From: Nitrosomonadales bacterium
GTDB lineage: Bacteria; Pseudomonadota; Gammaproteobacteria; Burkholderiales; Gallionellaceae
Direction of reading: 5' to 3'
DNA length: 36,187 nt
NCBI GenBank assembly: GCA_947475825.1
Contig: CANJMS010000015.1
Span: forward strand, 1-36,187
Shown here one piece after another: positions 23,959 through 31,799 of this stretch. Below the pieces are notes generated by a model. It did no database searches, was not told where the DNA came from, and worked only from the letters and a program-made list of their open reading frames with translations. The translations under genes were made by a program, and so were the position numbers. How positions within the stretch are numbered: the stretch's first letter is position 1; each line of letters opens with the position of its first letter.

Positions 23959-25155
23959 TTAGCGCGTGCTGGTAATGGAATCATTGTCTATCGTTTGCAA
24001 CGCCTGCCACTTACCTTTTTGAATTTGGTATAGGGTAATCGCACTGTTTTTTAAATCTCCCTTTTCATCGAATTCAATTTTTGCGGTGATACCGTTATGT
24101 GTGAGCTTGGCTAATTCGGGCAGATATTTGGCGGGCTCGATCGACGCGGCTTTTTGCATGGCGGCGATCATCACGTTGACCGCGTCATAGCAGTACGGCG
24201 CATAGTTCTGGATGGGCTGCTGAAATTTCGCTTGATAGCGCTTGGAAAAATCCGTACCGCCAGGCATTTTGGTCAGCGGCACGCCGGGTAGCGAAGCATA
24301 GACACCCTCTGCCGCCGCGCCCGCTAACTCAGCTAGCTTGGGAGTATAGCCGCCATCGCCCATCATGAATTTAGCTGTTAGGCCGAGTGCGCGCATTTGC
24401 TTAATCATCGGCACACCTTGCGGATCCATGCCGCCAAAGAAAATCAATTCCGGGCGTTTACTCTTGAGCGAAGTCAGCACCGCTGTGAAGTCGACCGCAC
24501 GATCTGTCGTGTATTCATGTGCGATGATTTGCGCACCGCCCGCTTGTGCAGCTTTGATAAATTCCCGCGCTAAACCTTCGCCGTAGGCGGTGCGATCATC
24601 TACGACTGCAATTTTTTTCGCATCCAGCATTTGTGTGGCATAGTTGCCGAGCACTTTGCCCTGTTGCACGTCATTTGCCATCACTCGGAACGTGGTCTTA
24701 AATCCGCTGGCTGTATAACCCACAGCCGTAGCGGAAGGGGAAATTTGTACGATGCCGTTGTCGCTATAAATTTTGGAGGCAGGGATCGAAGTGCCAGAGT
24801 TGAGGTGACCGATCACGCCGCTGACTTTCGCATCTACTAATTTTTGCGCCACGATGGTGGCGGTTTTGGGATCAGCTTGATCGTCTTCACTCAATAATTC
24901 AAACTTCACCTTACGCCCCGCAATTATGATGCCTTGTGCATTCGCATCTTCGATCGCCATGCGCGCGCCGTTTTCATTGTCTTTGCCAAGGTGTGCTTGC
25001 GCGCCCGTGAGCGGTGCAGCCGCGCCAATTTTAACCACCAGATCACCGCGTCCATACTCCGATGCGGTGGGTGTTTCTGGTTTGTTACAAGCGGTTAGTG
25101 TGGAAACTATAAATATGAATAACGCTGGAGAGGAAGGGGAGTGTATGCGTAACAT
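23959..25155 (-). CDS. livK: Branched-chain amino-acid ABC transporter substrate-binding lipoprotein
   Basis: The 398-residue periplasmic binding protein has a lipoprotein signal ending STLTAC (Cys about 23) and the type I fold of the Leu/Ile/Val family. Landmarks are VKIGAAAPLTGAQAHLGKDNENGARMAIEDAN, GVIGHLNSGTSIPASKIYSD, KIAVVDDRTAYGEGLAREF and PELIFFGGMDPQGVPMIKQM. The real ligand cannot be read from the sequence. ATG 25155 has no visible Shine-Dalgarno and follows a hairpin. A terminator and repeat copy 3 separate it from livHMG, about 390 bases downstream, so its expression is probably independent. Confidence 0.9.
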   Translation of the reverse strand: MLRIHSPSSPALFIFIVSTLTACNKPETPTASEYGRGDLVVKIGAAAPLTGAQAHLGKDNENGARMAIEDANAQGIIIAGRKVKFELLSEDDQADPKTATIVAQKLVDAKVSGVIGHLNSGTSIPASKIYSDNGIVQISPSATAVGYTASGFKTTFRVMANDVQQGKVLGNYATQMLDAKKIAVVDDRTAYGEGLAREFIKAAQAGGAQIIAHEYTTDRAVDFTAVLTSLKSKRPELIFFGGMDPQGVPMIKQMRALGLTAKFMMGDGGYTPKLAELAGAAAEGVYASLPGVPLTKMPGGTDFSKRYQAKFQQPIQNYAPYCYDAVNVMIAAMQKAASIEPAKYLPELAKLTHNGITAKIEFDEKGDLKNSAITLYQIQKGKWQALQTIDNDSITSTR

Positions 25156-25161
25156 AACGTG

Positions 25162-25186
25162 GCGAGTCTGATAATTTAGGACTCGC
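25162..25186 (-). promoter_or_regulatory. Hairpin immediately upstream of livK
   Basis: GCGAGTC (25162-25168) pairs with GACTCGC (25180-25186) around an A/T-rich 11-base loop. It ends 6 bases before the livK ATG, in the place where a ribosome site would be, and no Shine-Dalgarno is visible. It may modulate livK translation or be an operator. The remaining bases to 25355 show nothing I can assign. Confidence 0.35.
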
Positions 25187-25355
25187 AGATTATGCGTAGC
25201 TCAGGTTGGCTTGTCAATTTGACGCACGGATAATTTAGCGTGAGGCGTGTTGCTGAAGGTTTTACTTAAAGGACATCTCTAAAAATCCAACTTACGTTGT
25301 CACACTGTGTTGTGCTCAAAAGTGTATCAATTAAATATATGCGTCGCCACACAAT

Positions 25356-25723
25356 TTATTTGGCGAGGTTTAAGATAAATTTCACCAACTCTTTAATGTC
25401 TGCTTCGCTTACAGCGGGAAAATTGGCAGGCATGGGCATGGTTCCCCAAATACCGGATCCGCCCTTCGCTACCTTTGCGGCCAGTCCGTCTTCGAGCGTA
25501 TATTCTTTATCCTTGTAAACATATCGGGTCACGCCCTTATATTTTTTTGAGACATCCATCCATGCTGGACCCAGCAACCTTTTATCAATTTTATGGCAGG
25601 CAGTGCATTGACTTGGCTAGGCTAGGCTAGGGGAGGCATGTCAGTAGCCCCGGCGTTGCTCAAAACCAAAGTACCAAACCACAGGCAGTGTAGAGCGAAT
25701 GTTGCGATCGTGATGATTTTCAA
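25356..25723 (-). pseudogene. Class I cytochrome c gene broken at a 5-base tandem repeat
   Basis: A TTG start at 25723 (AAGGTG upstream) opens a signal peptide, KIITIATFALHCLWFG, TLVLSNAGATDMPPLA, which hits TAG inside the repeat. The heme part follows in another frame: SQCTACHKIDKRLLGPAWMDVSKKYKG, then KVAKGGSGIWGTMPMPANF with the distal Met, and ILNLAK at the end. The expected intact join would be near 'MPPLAKS..QCTACH'. The repeat GGCTA x3 (25615-25629) lies exactly at the break, and simple gain or loss of units does not restore an open frame. The intact cytochrome gene at 25854 lies upstream on the same strand. Confidence 0.7.
25615..25629. repeat. GGCTA tandem repeat (three units) inside the broken cytochrome gene
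   Basis: Three perfect 5-base units lie between the signal-peptide and heme-motif coding parts. A 5-base unit shifts frame with each slip, so this is the probable cause of the gene's disruption. Confidence 0.75.
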
Positions 25724-25853
25724 GGCGGTGTCACCTTAGGAATTATCAAACAAGAAGTGTTGAATAACTTTAAACGAAGCGTAAAACTGAAATCGGCATT
25801 AACGCCGACTTCAGACTTAGTACATGATGCCTCATGCGTGATGCGTGATGCGG

Positions 25854-26366
25854 TTACGGGGCTAAGCTCAAAACGAATTCAACCATGGCTTTAATAGCTG
25901 CTTGTTTCTCACCCTTAGGATCATTTGCCAGCATGGGCGCTTTAATTCCATGCGATTCTTTCCAATTGCCTATGCCGCCACCGTTACCACCAAACGAAAC
26001 TTTCTTCACCAGACCATCTACCAAGGGCAGCGTTTCTTCCGGATGATCCTTGCCTTTGAAGTCTTTGTAAGTTGGACCACCGAAAGTATAGGTTGTTTGG
26101 CCTTTGTATTTTGCGGCGACAGCCATCCAAGGCGGGCCAATCAATTTGCCTTCAATCATGTGGCAAGTATGGCAAAGGAGTTTATTTTCCTTGATAAACG
26201 CCATTCTGTCTTCAGGTATTGCCACTTTGCCTGTTGTAAAAGCAGGCGCATCAGCCGCAGGTGCAGCTGCAGCTGCAGCTGCAGGTGCAGGTGCATCCTC
26301 CGCCAATACACTTCCTGCAACCGTCAAGCTTATTGCCGTCATTACACCTAAGATGATAGATTTCAT
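25854..26366 (-). CDS. Class I cytochrome c, periplasmic
   Basis: The 170-residue protein has a signal peptide (MKSIILGVMTAISLTVAGSV, cut after VLA), a low-complexity Ala/Pro linker (about residues 24-42, encoded by GCAGCT-type repeats), and one heme site CHTCH (about 65-69). The proximal GPPWMAVAAKYKG segment follows, and a distal Met in KAPMLAND. It should carry electrons in the periplasm; the partner is unknown. An insertion between helices (TTYTFGGPTYKDFKGKDHPEE) makes it longer than standard cytochrome c551/c552. It is a paralogue in layout of the broken gene next to it. Confidence 0.88.
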   Translation of the reverse strand: MKSIILGVMTAISLTVAGSVLAEDAPAPAAAAAAAPAADAPAFTTGKVAIPEDRMAFIKENKLLCHTCHMIEGKLIGPPWMAVAAKYKGQTTYTFGGPTYKDFKGKDHPEETLPLVDGLVKKVSFGGNGGGIGNWKESHGIKAPMLANDPKGEKQAAIKAMVEFVLSLAP

Positions 26367-26658
26367 GTGTTATATTCTCCGTTGAATTAATAATAATAAT
26401 AAAATACTTACAGTAATAACAAAAATACTTACAGCTTCTTTTTACAGCTATTAAAAATTTAGGACATCGCTGTCCAATGGCATTCTAACAAACTTTATCT
26501 TGTTTGCAACCTTATTATGTTGGTACTGTCTTGGTCAAATATAACCCTACTTAACACCTACTGGTGGTGTTACCACCATCATTACTTAATGAAGCCAGTG
26601 GCTTATGTGAAGTTCATTTCAGGGTCAAACTTTTCTTCTCTAATCTGAAGACACCACT
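26367..26658. promoter_or_regulatory. Divergent control region between the cytochrome gene and lgt
   Basis: The region is A/T-rich near the cytochrome gene with a direct repeat AAAATACTTACAG (from 26400, and again about 20 bases on). Two inverted repeats could be operators: GGACA-TCGC-TGTCC (26462-26475) and TGGTGGT-GTT-ACCACCA (26562-26578). I cannot assign a regulator or a definite promoter. Confidence 0.35.
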
Positions 26659-27444
26659 ATGCTTACCCATCCTCAAATTGATCCTGTCGCCATCCACTTA
26701 GGGCCGCTTACTGTGCATTGGTATGGTTTGATGTATCTGGTAGGATTTGGTTTTTTCCTATGGTTGGGTAGGATACGTATTCGCAAACTGAACCAATCCG
26801 GTTGGCACAATAAGATGCTGGATGATTTGCTGTTTTATGGTGTGCTTGGGGTAGTTTTAGGTGGGCGGTTAGGTGAAGTATTGTTTTATCACCCTGGCTA
26901 CTACATACAACATCCCCTGGAGATTTTTGCAGTATGGCGTGGTGGGATGTCGTTTCATGGCGGATTTTTAGGGGTGTTGGTCGCTATGGGTTGGTTTGCG
27001 CGCAGCCATCACATACCGTGGCTGAAGCTCATGGATTTTATTGCACCGTTGATTCCGCTGGGCTTGGGCGCGGGACGCATCGGTAATTTTATCAACGCAG
27101 AGTTATGGGGCAGACCCACCACCGTCGCTTGGGGCATGGTGTTCCCGAATGTGGACAATGTGCCACGCCATCCATCCCAGCTTTATCAGTTCGCACTGGA
27201 AGGATTGCTGTTATTTTTTATATTATGGGTTTACTCCAGTAAGCCTCGTCCGATGGGAGCCGTATCGGGATTGTTTTTAATCGGGTATGGCAGCTTTAGA
27301 TTTATAGCCGAATTCACGCGCAATCCGGATGATGGCATTTTTGGGCTGTTAACGTTTGGTATCAGCATGGGACAATGGCTCAGTTTGCCTATGATTGTTG
27401 CGGGAGTCGGGCTGATGGCGTGGGCGTTGCGGCAGCGTAAGTAA
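26659..27444 (+). CDS. lgt: Phosphatidylglycerol-prolipoprotein diacylglyceryl transferase
   Basis: Lgt attaches diacylglycerol to the lipobox Cys of prolipoproteins in the inner membrane. Several candidate substrates are encoded here (ApbE, FKBP, DUF6279, LivK). The 261 residues have about seven hydrophobic segments, the N-terminal [11 protein letters not shown], the active-site [13 protein letters not shown], the signature [20 protein letters not shown] and [16 protein letters not shown] 26659 fits the family start; the ribosome site is weak. Confidence 0.95.
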   Translation: MLTHPQIDPVAIHLGPLTVHWYGLMYLVGFGFFLWLGRIRIRKLNQSGWHNKMLDDLLFYGVLGVVLGGRLGEVLFYHPGYYIQHPLEIFAVWRGGMSFHGGFLGVLVAMGWFARSHHIPWLKLMDFIAPLIPLGLGAGRIGNFINAELWGRPTTVAWGMVFPNVDNVPRHPSQLYQFALEGLLLFFILWVYSSKPRPMGAVSGLFLIGYGSFRFIAEFTRNPDDGIFGLLTFGISMGQWLSLPMIVAGVGLMAWALRQRK

Positions 27445-27544
27445 GAGACGCAGATAGTTACAGTTGCCTATTTCAATGAAAACCCAGCTTTGCTGCTAAA
27501 ATCGGGTTCTGCATTACGCGGGTTTATGTTTATGGAGTGTCTGA

Positions 27545-27811
27545 ATGAGTCGAGTATTATTCTTCATTGCAATATTTGTCATTGTTTTTCTATTGCTTAA
27601 GTATTACCGTAAGCAAAAAATTAAAGACGGTGATGCTGAAAAAAATGCTGCAACCACAGCCAAGTCCAAGCAGACTGAGGATATGGTGCGCTGTGTCCAA
27701 TGTGGCGTTCACTTGCCCAAGGGAGAAAGCCTGGTCACGGGTGAAGCCAGCAAAACGAAATATTTTTGCAGCGAGGCACATCGCCGTGCATATTCAGACC
27801 AAGCCCAATAA
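27545..27811 (+). CDS. PP0621-type small membrane protein
   Basis: The 88 residues have one N-terminal membrane helix (about 4-19), a charged linker, and a short zinc-finger-like tail CVQCGVHLPKGESLVTG followed by YFCSEAHRRAY. I recognise this as the PP0621 family, commonly found beside pilS. Function unknown. It lies 100 bases after lgt and 64 bases before pilS. Confidence 0.8.
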   Translation: MSRVLFFIAIFVIVFLLLKYYRKQKIKDGDAEKNAATTAKSKQTEDMVRCVQCGVHLPKGESLVTGEASKTKYFCSEAHRRAYSDQAQ

Positions 27812-27875
27812 CACGCTGCAAATTAGAAAGCCAGGCGGGTTGGTAAGTGTTGCTGCATTTTGCAGGTGAATCTGG

Positions 27876-29510
27876 ATGAGTGACAGTGTCTCTCAAACAA
27901 GCTGGAATTTATTAGAGTCCCAGCCTCATTGGACAGCTGCGCCGCAAGCTTTGTGGCGCTCAATTTTTCTATTCAATGTTTATCGGCTGATTTTGGGTGG
28001 TTTGCTGGTTACGTTCGCCAGCTATTTTAGTAGTGCACTATCTGAAATTCCGCGTCACCAAACCATATTCTTATATACCAGCCTGATCTATTTAGTTTTG
28101 ACGTTGGCTGCGTTTGTAACAATCAAGTTGCGCTCCCCACGCTTTAACTGGCAGTTGTCTATTTTAGTGAGCACGGACATTATTTGCGTAACCATTCTGT
28201 CGCACGTGAGCGGCGGTATGCAGGATAGCATGGGGCTGTTGTTATTCGTGTCACTGGCCGCAGCCGGGATGGTCAGCCGGGGTAAAATCACTTTATTTTT
28301 TGCCGCGCTAGCCAGTATTGCGACTTTGCTGCAACATTCTTATGAAATTCTGACGCAAGATGCAGCTGCCACCCAGTATTTGCAAACCGGTATGCTCAGC
28401 GCCACCTATTTTGCCATTGCTTGGCTGGCACATGTTCTGGCTAAATATGCGATTGCCAGTGAGAAGCTGGCGGCTAGGCGTGGTGTGGATTTGGCCAATA
28501 TGGCCGAAGTTAATCGTTTGGTAATTCAAGATATGCCTGATGGAGTGTTGGTGATTGATGAGCTCGGCATTATTCGCCAACATAATCCCAGTGCTGAGCG
28601 ATTGCTGGGACGACATTTTCAGAATGTACAAGAGGTAACACTGGAAGAATGCGCGCCAGAACTGGCGGGCAGACTTGCCTTGTGGCGGGATGATCCCAGC
28701 CGCCAATATGAACCGCTCACTTTAACGAACCTACCCTATCAAACACAAGCGCGGTTTTTGTCCGTGCAAAGCGAAGCGTTTTGGGGGGCGGTGGTGTTTC
28801 TGGAAGATATGCAGCGGGTGCAGGCGCAGGCGCAACAAATTAAACTGGCGGCGTTGGGGCGGTTAACGGCCAACATCGCACACGAGGTGCGCAACCCCTT
28901 GTCGGCCATTAGTTATGCAACAGAATTGTTGCGCGAAGAAAAACATGACCCCGAGCAGACGCGATTATTTGAAGTGATATTGGAAAACACCACCAGACTG
29001 AATAATATAGTACGGGACGTAATGCAATTAAATCGTCGAGATCGTGCGCAGCGGGAAAAAATTAATTTGGCGGATAAACTGCGGAGCTTTGTGGAAAGTA
29101 TCAGGCTTACGGAAAATGTGGCAGAGGGCATATTTTTATTTAAAATTGTGCCGGATTGGCAAATCAATTTTGATCGTGGACACCTTGATCAGGTGTTATG
29201 GAACTTATTCCGCAACGCTTTGCGCTACTGTCAAAGGCAGCCCGGGAGCGTGCATCTACAAGCTTGGAGAGGTGATAAAGGCCAAGTTATATTGGATATT
29301 ATCAATGATGGACCTATAGTTTCTCCAGATGTGCTTCAGAAGCTGTTCGAGCCGTTTTTTACCACTGCGACAGGCGGCACGGGTTTAGGTTTATACATTG
29401 CACGCGAATTGTGTGATGCCAATGGCGCAAAATTAGAATATCGCGAAGCAGGTTTGAAAACATGTTTTCGCATTCAGTTTGCCGACCCTAATGAACTGTC
29501 CTTTCAATAA
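27876..29510 (+). CDS. pilS: Sensor histidine kinase PilS
   Basis: PilS senses pilin in the membrane and controls phosphorylation of PilR. The 544-residue kinase has six hydrophobic N-terminal segments (about 28-190), a PAS-like region (LVIQDMPDGVLVIDELGIIRQHNPSAERLLG, about 210-320), the phosphoacceptor His in NIAHEVRNPLSAISYATELL, and an ATPase domain with NLFRNALRYC and GGTGLGLYIARELCDANGA. A ribosome site AGGTGA precedes ATG 27876. Its TAA overlaps the pilR ATG (TAATG). Confidence 0.9.
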   Translation: MSDSVSQTSWNLLESQPHWTAAPQALWRSIFLFNVYRLILGGLLVTFASYFSSALSEIPRHQTIFLYTSLIYLVLTLAAFVTIKLRSPRFNWQLSILVSTDIICVTILSHVSGGMQDSMGLLLFVSLAAAGMVSRGKITLFFAALASIATLLQHSYEILTQDAAATQYLQTGMLSATYFAIAWLAHVLAKYAIASEKLAARRGVDLANMAEVNRLVIQDMPDGVLVIDELGIIRQHNPSAERLLGRHFQNVQEVTLEECAPELAGRLALWRDDPSRQYEPLTLTNLPYQTQARFLSVQSEAFWGAVVFLEDMQRVQAQAQQIKLAALGRLTANIAHEVRNPLSAISYATELLREEKHDPEQTRLFEVILENTTRLNNIVRDVMQLNRRDRAQREKINLADKLRSFVESIRLTENVAEGIFLFKIVPDWQINFDRGHLDQVLWNLFRNALRYCQRQPGSVHLQAWRGDKGQVILDIINDGPIVSPDVLQKLFEPFFTTATGGTGLGLYIARELCDANGAKLEYREAGLKTCFRIQFADPNELSFQ

Positions 29511-30922
29511 TGAGTATTATTTCAAAAATGGGTTCAACCTCTAAAATAAATGTGAACAAGCGCAAAATTCCTCGGGTATTGGTGGTGGATGATGAACCGG
29601 ATATACGCGAGATGATAGAGCGTGTGCTACTGCGAATGGGTCTGGAAGTGGTGCAAGCAGACAATGTACAGGATGCATTGCAAAAACTGGATAGCGCACT
29701 CTTTGATCTTTGTCTGACCGATATGCGTTTGCCGGATGGGGAGGGTTTGGAGGTTGTGCGGTACATCACTGAGCGCAATATGCATGTGCCCGTGGCGGTT
29801 ATTACCGCGCATGGCAATATGGAAAACGCAGTTTCCGCGCTTAAGTTTGGTGCATTTGATTATTTATCTAAACCAGTCGCGCTGGAGCAACTACGCGCTG
29901 TAGTCAAAGCCGCGCTGGAGCTGCCACCACCGTTGCTGGCAGTGCGTGAGGGCGTGCGTGTGCTGTTGGGAAATTCATCGGCCATTGCCAATGTGCGCGA
30001 CATGATAGAGCGAGTCGCCCGCAGCCAAGCACCTGTTCATCTGAGTGGTGAATCAGGCACGGGCAAGGAGTTGGCGGCGCGTTTGATCGTGGAAAAAAGT
30101 GCGCGACGTGATGCGCCGTTTGTAGCGGTAAATTGTGGTGCGATCCCTGAAAATTTAATGGAGAGCGAGTTTTTTGGCTATCGCAAAGGCGCATTTACTG
30201 GTGCAGATAAAGATCACGATGGATTTTTTCAGGCAGCTAATGGTGGGACACTGTTCCTCGATGAAGTGGCGGATTTGCCATTGTCCATGCAGGTCAAATT
30301 ATTGCGTGTAATTCAGGAGAAGAAGGTACGCAGGATAGGTGCGACGCAGGAAGAAAATGTAGATGTGCGAATTTTGAGTGCGACCCATCATTCGCTAACC
30401 GAGCGTGTGCAGCAGGGTAAATTTCGGCAAGACTTATATTACCGCTTGAATGTGATTGCCATGACTATGCCCTCATTGCGCGAAATGCGCGATGATATTG
30501 CGGACTTGGCGCAACAATTGTTAATAAGGCTGCGCGGTCAAAATGCCGCTGAATTTACGCCCGAGGCACTGGCGATTTTGCGGGCGTATGACTTCCCTGG
30601 CAATGTGCGCGAGATGGAAAATATTATCGAGCGCGCGCTGGCGTTATGTTCAAACAATCTCATCACGCCGGCTGACTTGCAGATTAATGTTGCGGGTGCG
30701 ACTAAGATTAAAGCCACCTTGTTTGATAGCCAGTCTAATGAAGCCGAACAATATTCGTTGACCGAATATCTGGATGGAATCGAACGTCGGGCAATATTAA
30801 ACGCATTGCACAATACCGCCTTTAATCGCACCGTCGCGGCTAAAAATCTCGGCATTACATTTCGCGCCTTGCGGCATCGCATGGCCAGATTGAATATCAC
30901 CGAGCGGGATCGCCAGACGTGA
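29510..30922 (+). CDS. pilR: Sigma54-dependent response regulator PilR
   Basis: PilR activates sigma54 promoters, classically pilA; no pilin gene is in this window. The 470 residues have a receiver domain (VLVVDDEPDIREMIE, phosphoacceptor Asp in LTDMRLPDG, Lys in DYLSKPV), a AAA+ domain with GESGTGKELAARLIV and the sigma54-contacting GAFTGA, and a C-terminal Fis-type helix-turn-helix RTVAAKNLGITFRALRHRM. The start overlaps pilS by one base. Confidence 0.93.
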   Translation: MSIISKMGSTSKINVNKRKIPRVLVVDDEPDIREMIERVLLRMGLEVVQADNVQDALQKLDSALFDLCLTDMRLPDGEGLEVVRYITERNMHVPVAVITAHGNMENAVSALKFGAFDYLSKPVALEQLRAVVKAALELPPPLLAVREGVRVLLGNSSAIANVRDMIERVARSQAPVHLSGESGTGKELAARLIVEKSARRDAPFVAVNCGAIPENLMESEFFGYRKGAFTGADKDHDGFFQAANGGTLFLDEVADLPLSMQVKLLRVIQEKKVRRIGATQEENVDVRILSATHHSLTERVQQGKFRQDLYYRLNVIAMTMPSLREMRDDIADLAQQLLIRLRGQNAAEFTPEALAILRAYDFPGNVREMENIIERALALCSNNLITPADLQINVAGATKIKATLFDSQSNEAEQYSLTEYLDGIERRAILNALHNTAFNRTVAAKNLGITFRALRHRMARLNITERDRQT

Positions 30923-30954
30923 GATACCAAACGTGAAATGCCAGATGTGAGATA
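30913..30954. repeat. Three 14-base tandem repeats spanning the pilR stop
   Basis: The units are CCAGACGTGAGATA, CCAAACGTGAAATG and CCAGATGTGAGATA; a weaker fourth, CGCGCCGTGAAAAT, follows at 30955-30968 and contains the ampD GTG start. The pilR TGA falls in the first unit. Copy number changes would alter the gap between the two genes, not either protein. Confidence 0.7.
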
Positions 30955-30960
30955 CGCGCC

Positions 30961-31494
30961 GTGAAAATAGACCATCTAGGCTGGGTTAGCGGCGTGCGGC
31001 GAATTGCTTCGCCGAATCAGGATGTGCGGCTACATGGCACGGTCATCGAGTTACTTGTCATCCACAATATCAGCCTGCCGCCGGACGAATTTGGTGGGGC
31101 GGCGATTACACAATTATTTTGCAATACCCTGAATACCGACGCACATCCCTATTACACGCAATTGAAAGGCGTGAAAGTTTCCGCACACTTTTTAATTCGC
31201 CGCACTGGCGAAATTATTCAATATGTCGCGTGTAGAAAACGCGCTTGGCATGCTGGCGCATCAATCTGGCGTGAGCGTACCGCATGTAACAATTTTTCGG
31301 TCGGAGTGGAGCTGGAAGGTTGCGACACCATTGCTTTTGCCGATCTGCAATATGCTGCTTTGGCCAAGCTAACTCGACGGCTGAAGCGTGCATACCCTAT
31401 ACGCGATATTGTCGGACATTCCGATATTGCTCCTGGCCGTAAAACTGACCCGGGGCCGTGCTTTGACTGGCAACGATACCTCGCCTTGCTTTAA
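30961..31494 (+). CDS. ampD: 1,6-anhydro-N-acetylmuramyl-L-alanine amidase AmpD
   Basis: AmpD cleaves the peptide from recycled anhydro-muropeptides in the cytoplasm, feeding tripeptide to Mpl. The 177 residues carry the zinc ligands His35 (LLVIHN), His153 and Asp163 (GHSDIAPGRKTDPGPCFDW) and Glu117 (VGVELEG). Length is normal. The start is GTG 30961. It lies 38 bases after pilR and may be cotranscribed. A weak hairpin (CGTGCG 31505-31510 with CGCACG 31525-31530) follows the stop but lacks a T-run. Confidence 0.93.
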   Translation: MKIDHLGWVSGVRRIASPNQDVRLHGTVIELLVIHNISLPPDEFGGAAITQLFCNTLNTDAHPYYTQLKGVKVSAHFLIRRTGEIIQYVACRKRAWHAGASIWRERTACNNFSVGVELEGCDTIAFADLQYAALAKLTRRLKRAYPIRDIVGHSDIAPGRKTDPGPCFDWQRYLALL

Positions 31495-31799
31495 CCGTCA
31501 TTATCGTGCGCGGGGTAATCTACTCGCACGTTCCTGCTCCAAAACTTCATCTCTCCCGCCACTTTAAATCTTGCCGCATTATTTTTTTGCGCGTATTACG
31601 TTGTAGTAAAAAAGTTCAAATATTGCTTGCATAAATTTTATGCTGTACTACAATTAGCGAAAATTAAGTCAAAGAACACTATAGGTTGTGGTTGAGATGT
31701 TTTTTGATTTGCTCCGGTAGGGTAACTTTTTGAGGAGTGTTTAATAAAATTCTATATCGGCGCAATCGTGCGCTGGTGGTTTGTTAAGGGAGTGGTTGT
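31495..31799 (+). promoter_or_regulatory. nrdAB promoter region with nested palindromes
   Basis: A good sigma70 promoter is visible: -35 TTGCAT (31627-31632), 16-base spacer, -10 TACAAT (31649-31654). A perfect palindrome GCATAAA-T-TTTATGC (31629-31643) fills the spacer. A wider inverted repeat TTGTAGTA (31601-31608) / TACTACAA (31646-31653) brackets the promoter and overlaps the -10. Further down ACACTATAGGTTGTGG (31676-31691) resembles half-matched NrdR boxes. The transcript would have a leader of about 140 bases. The nrdA ribosome site GGGAG lies near 31790. Confidence 0.5.
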
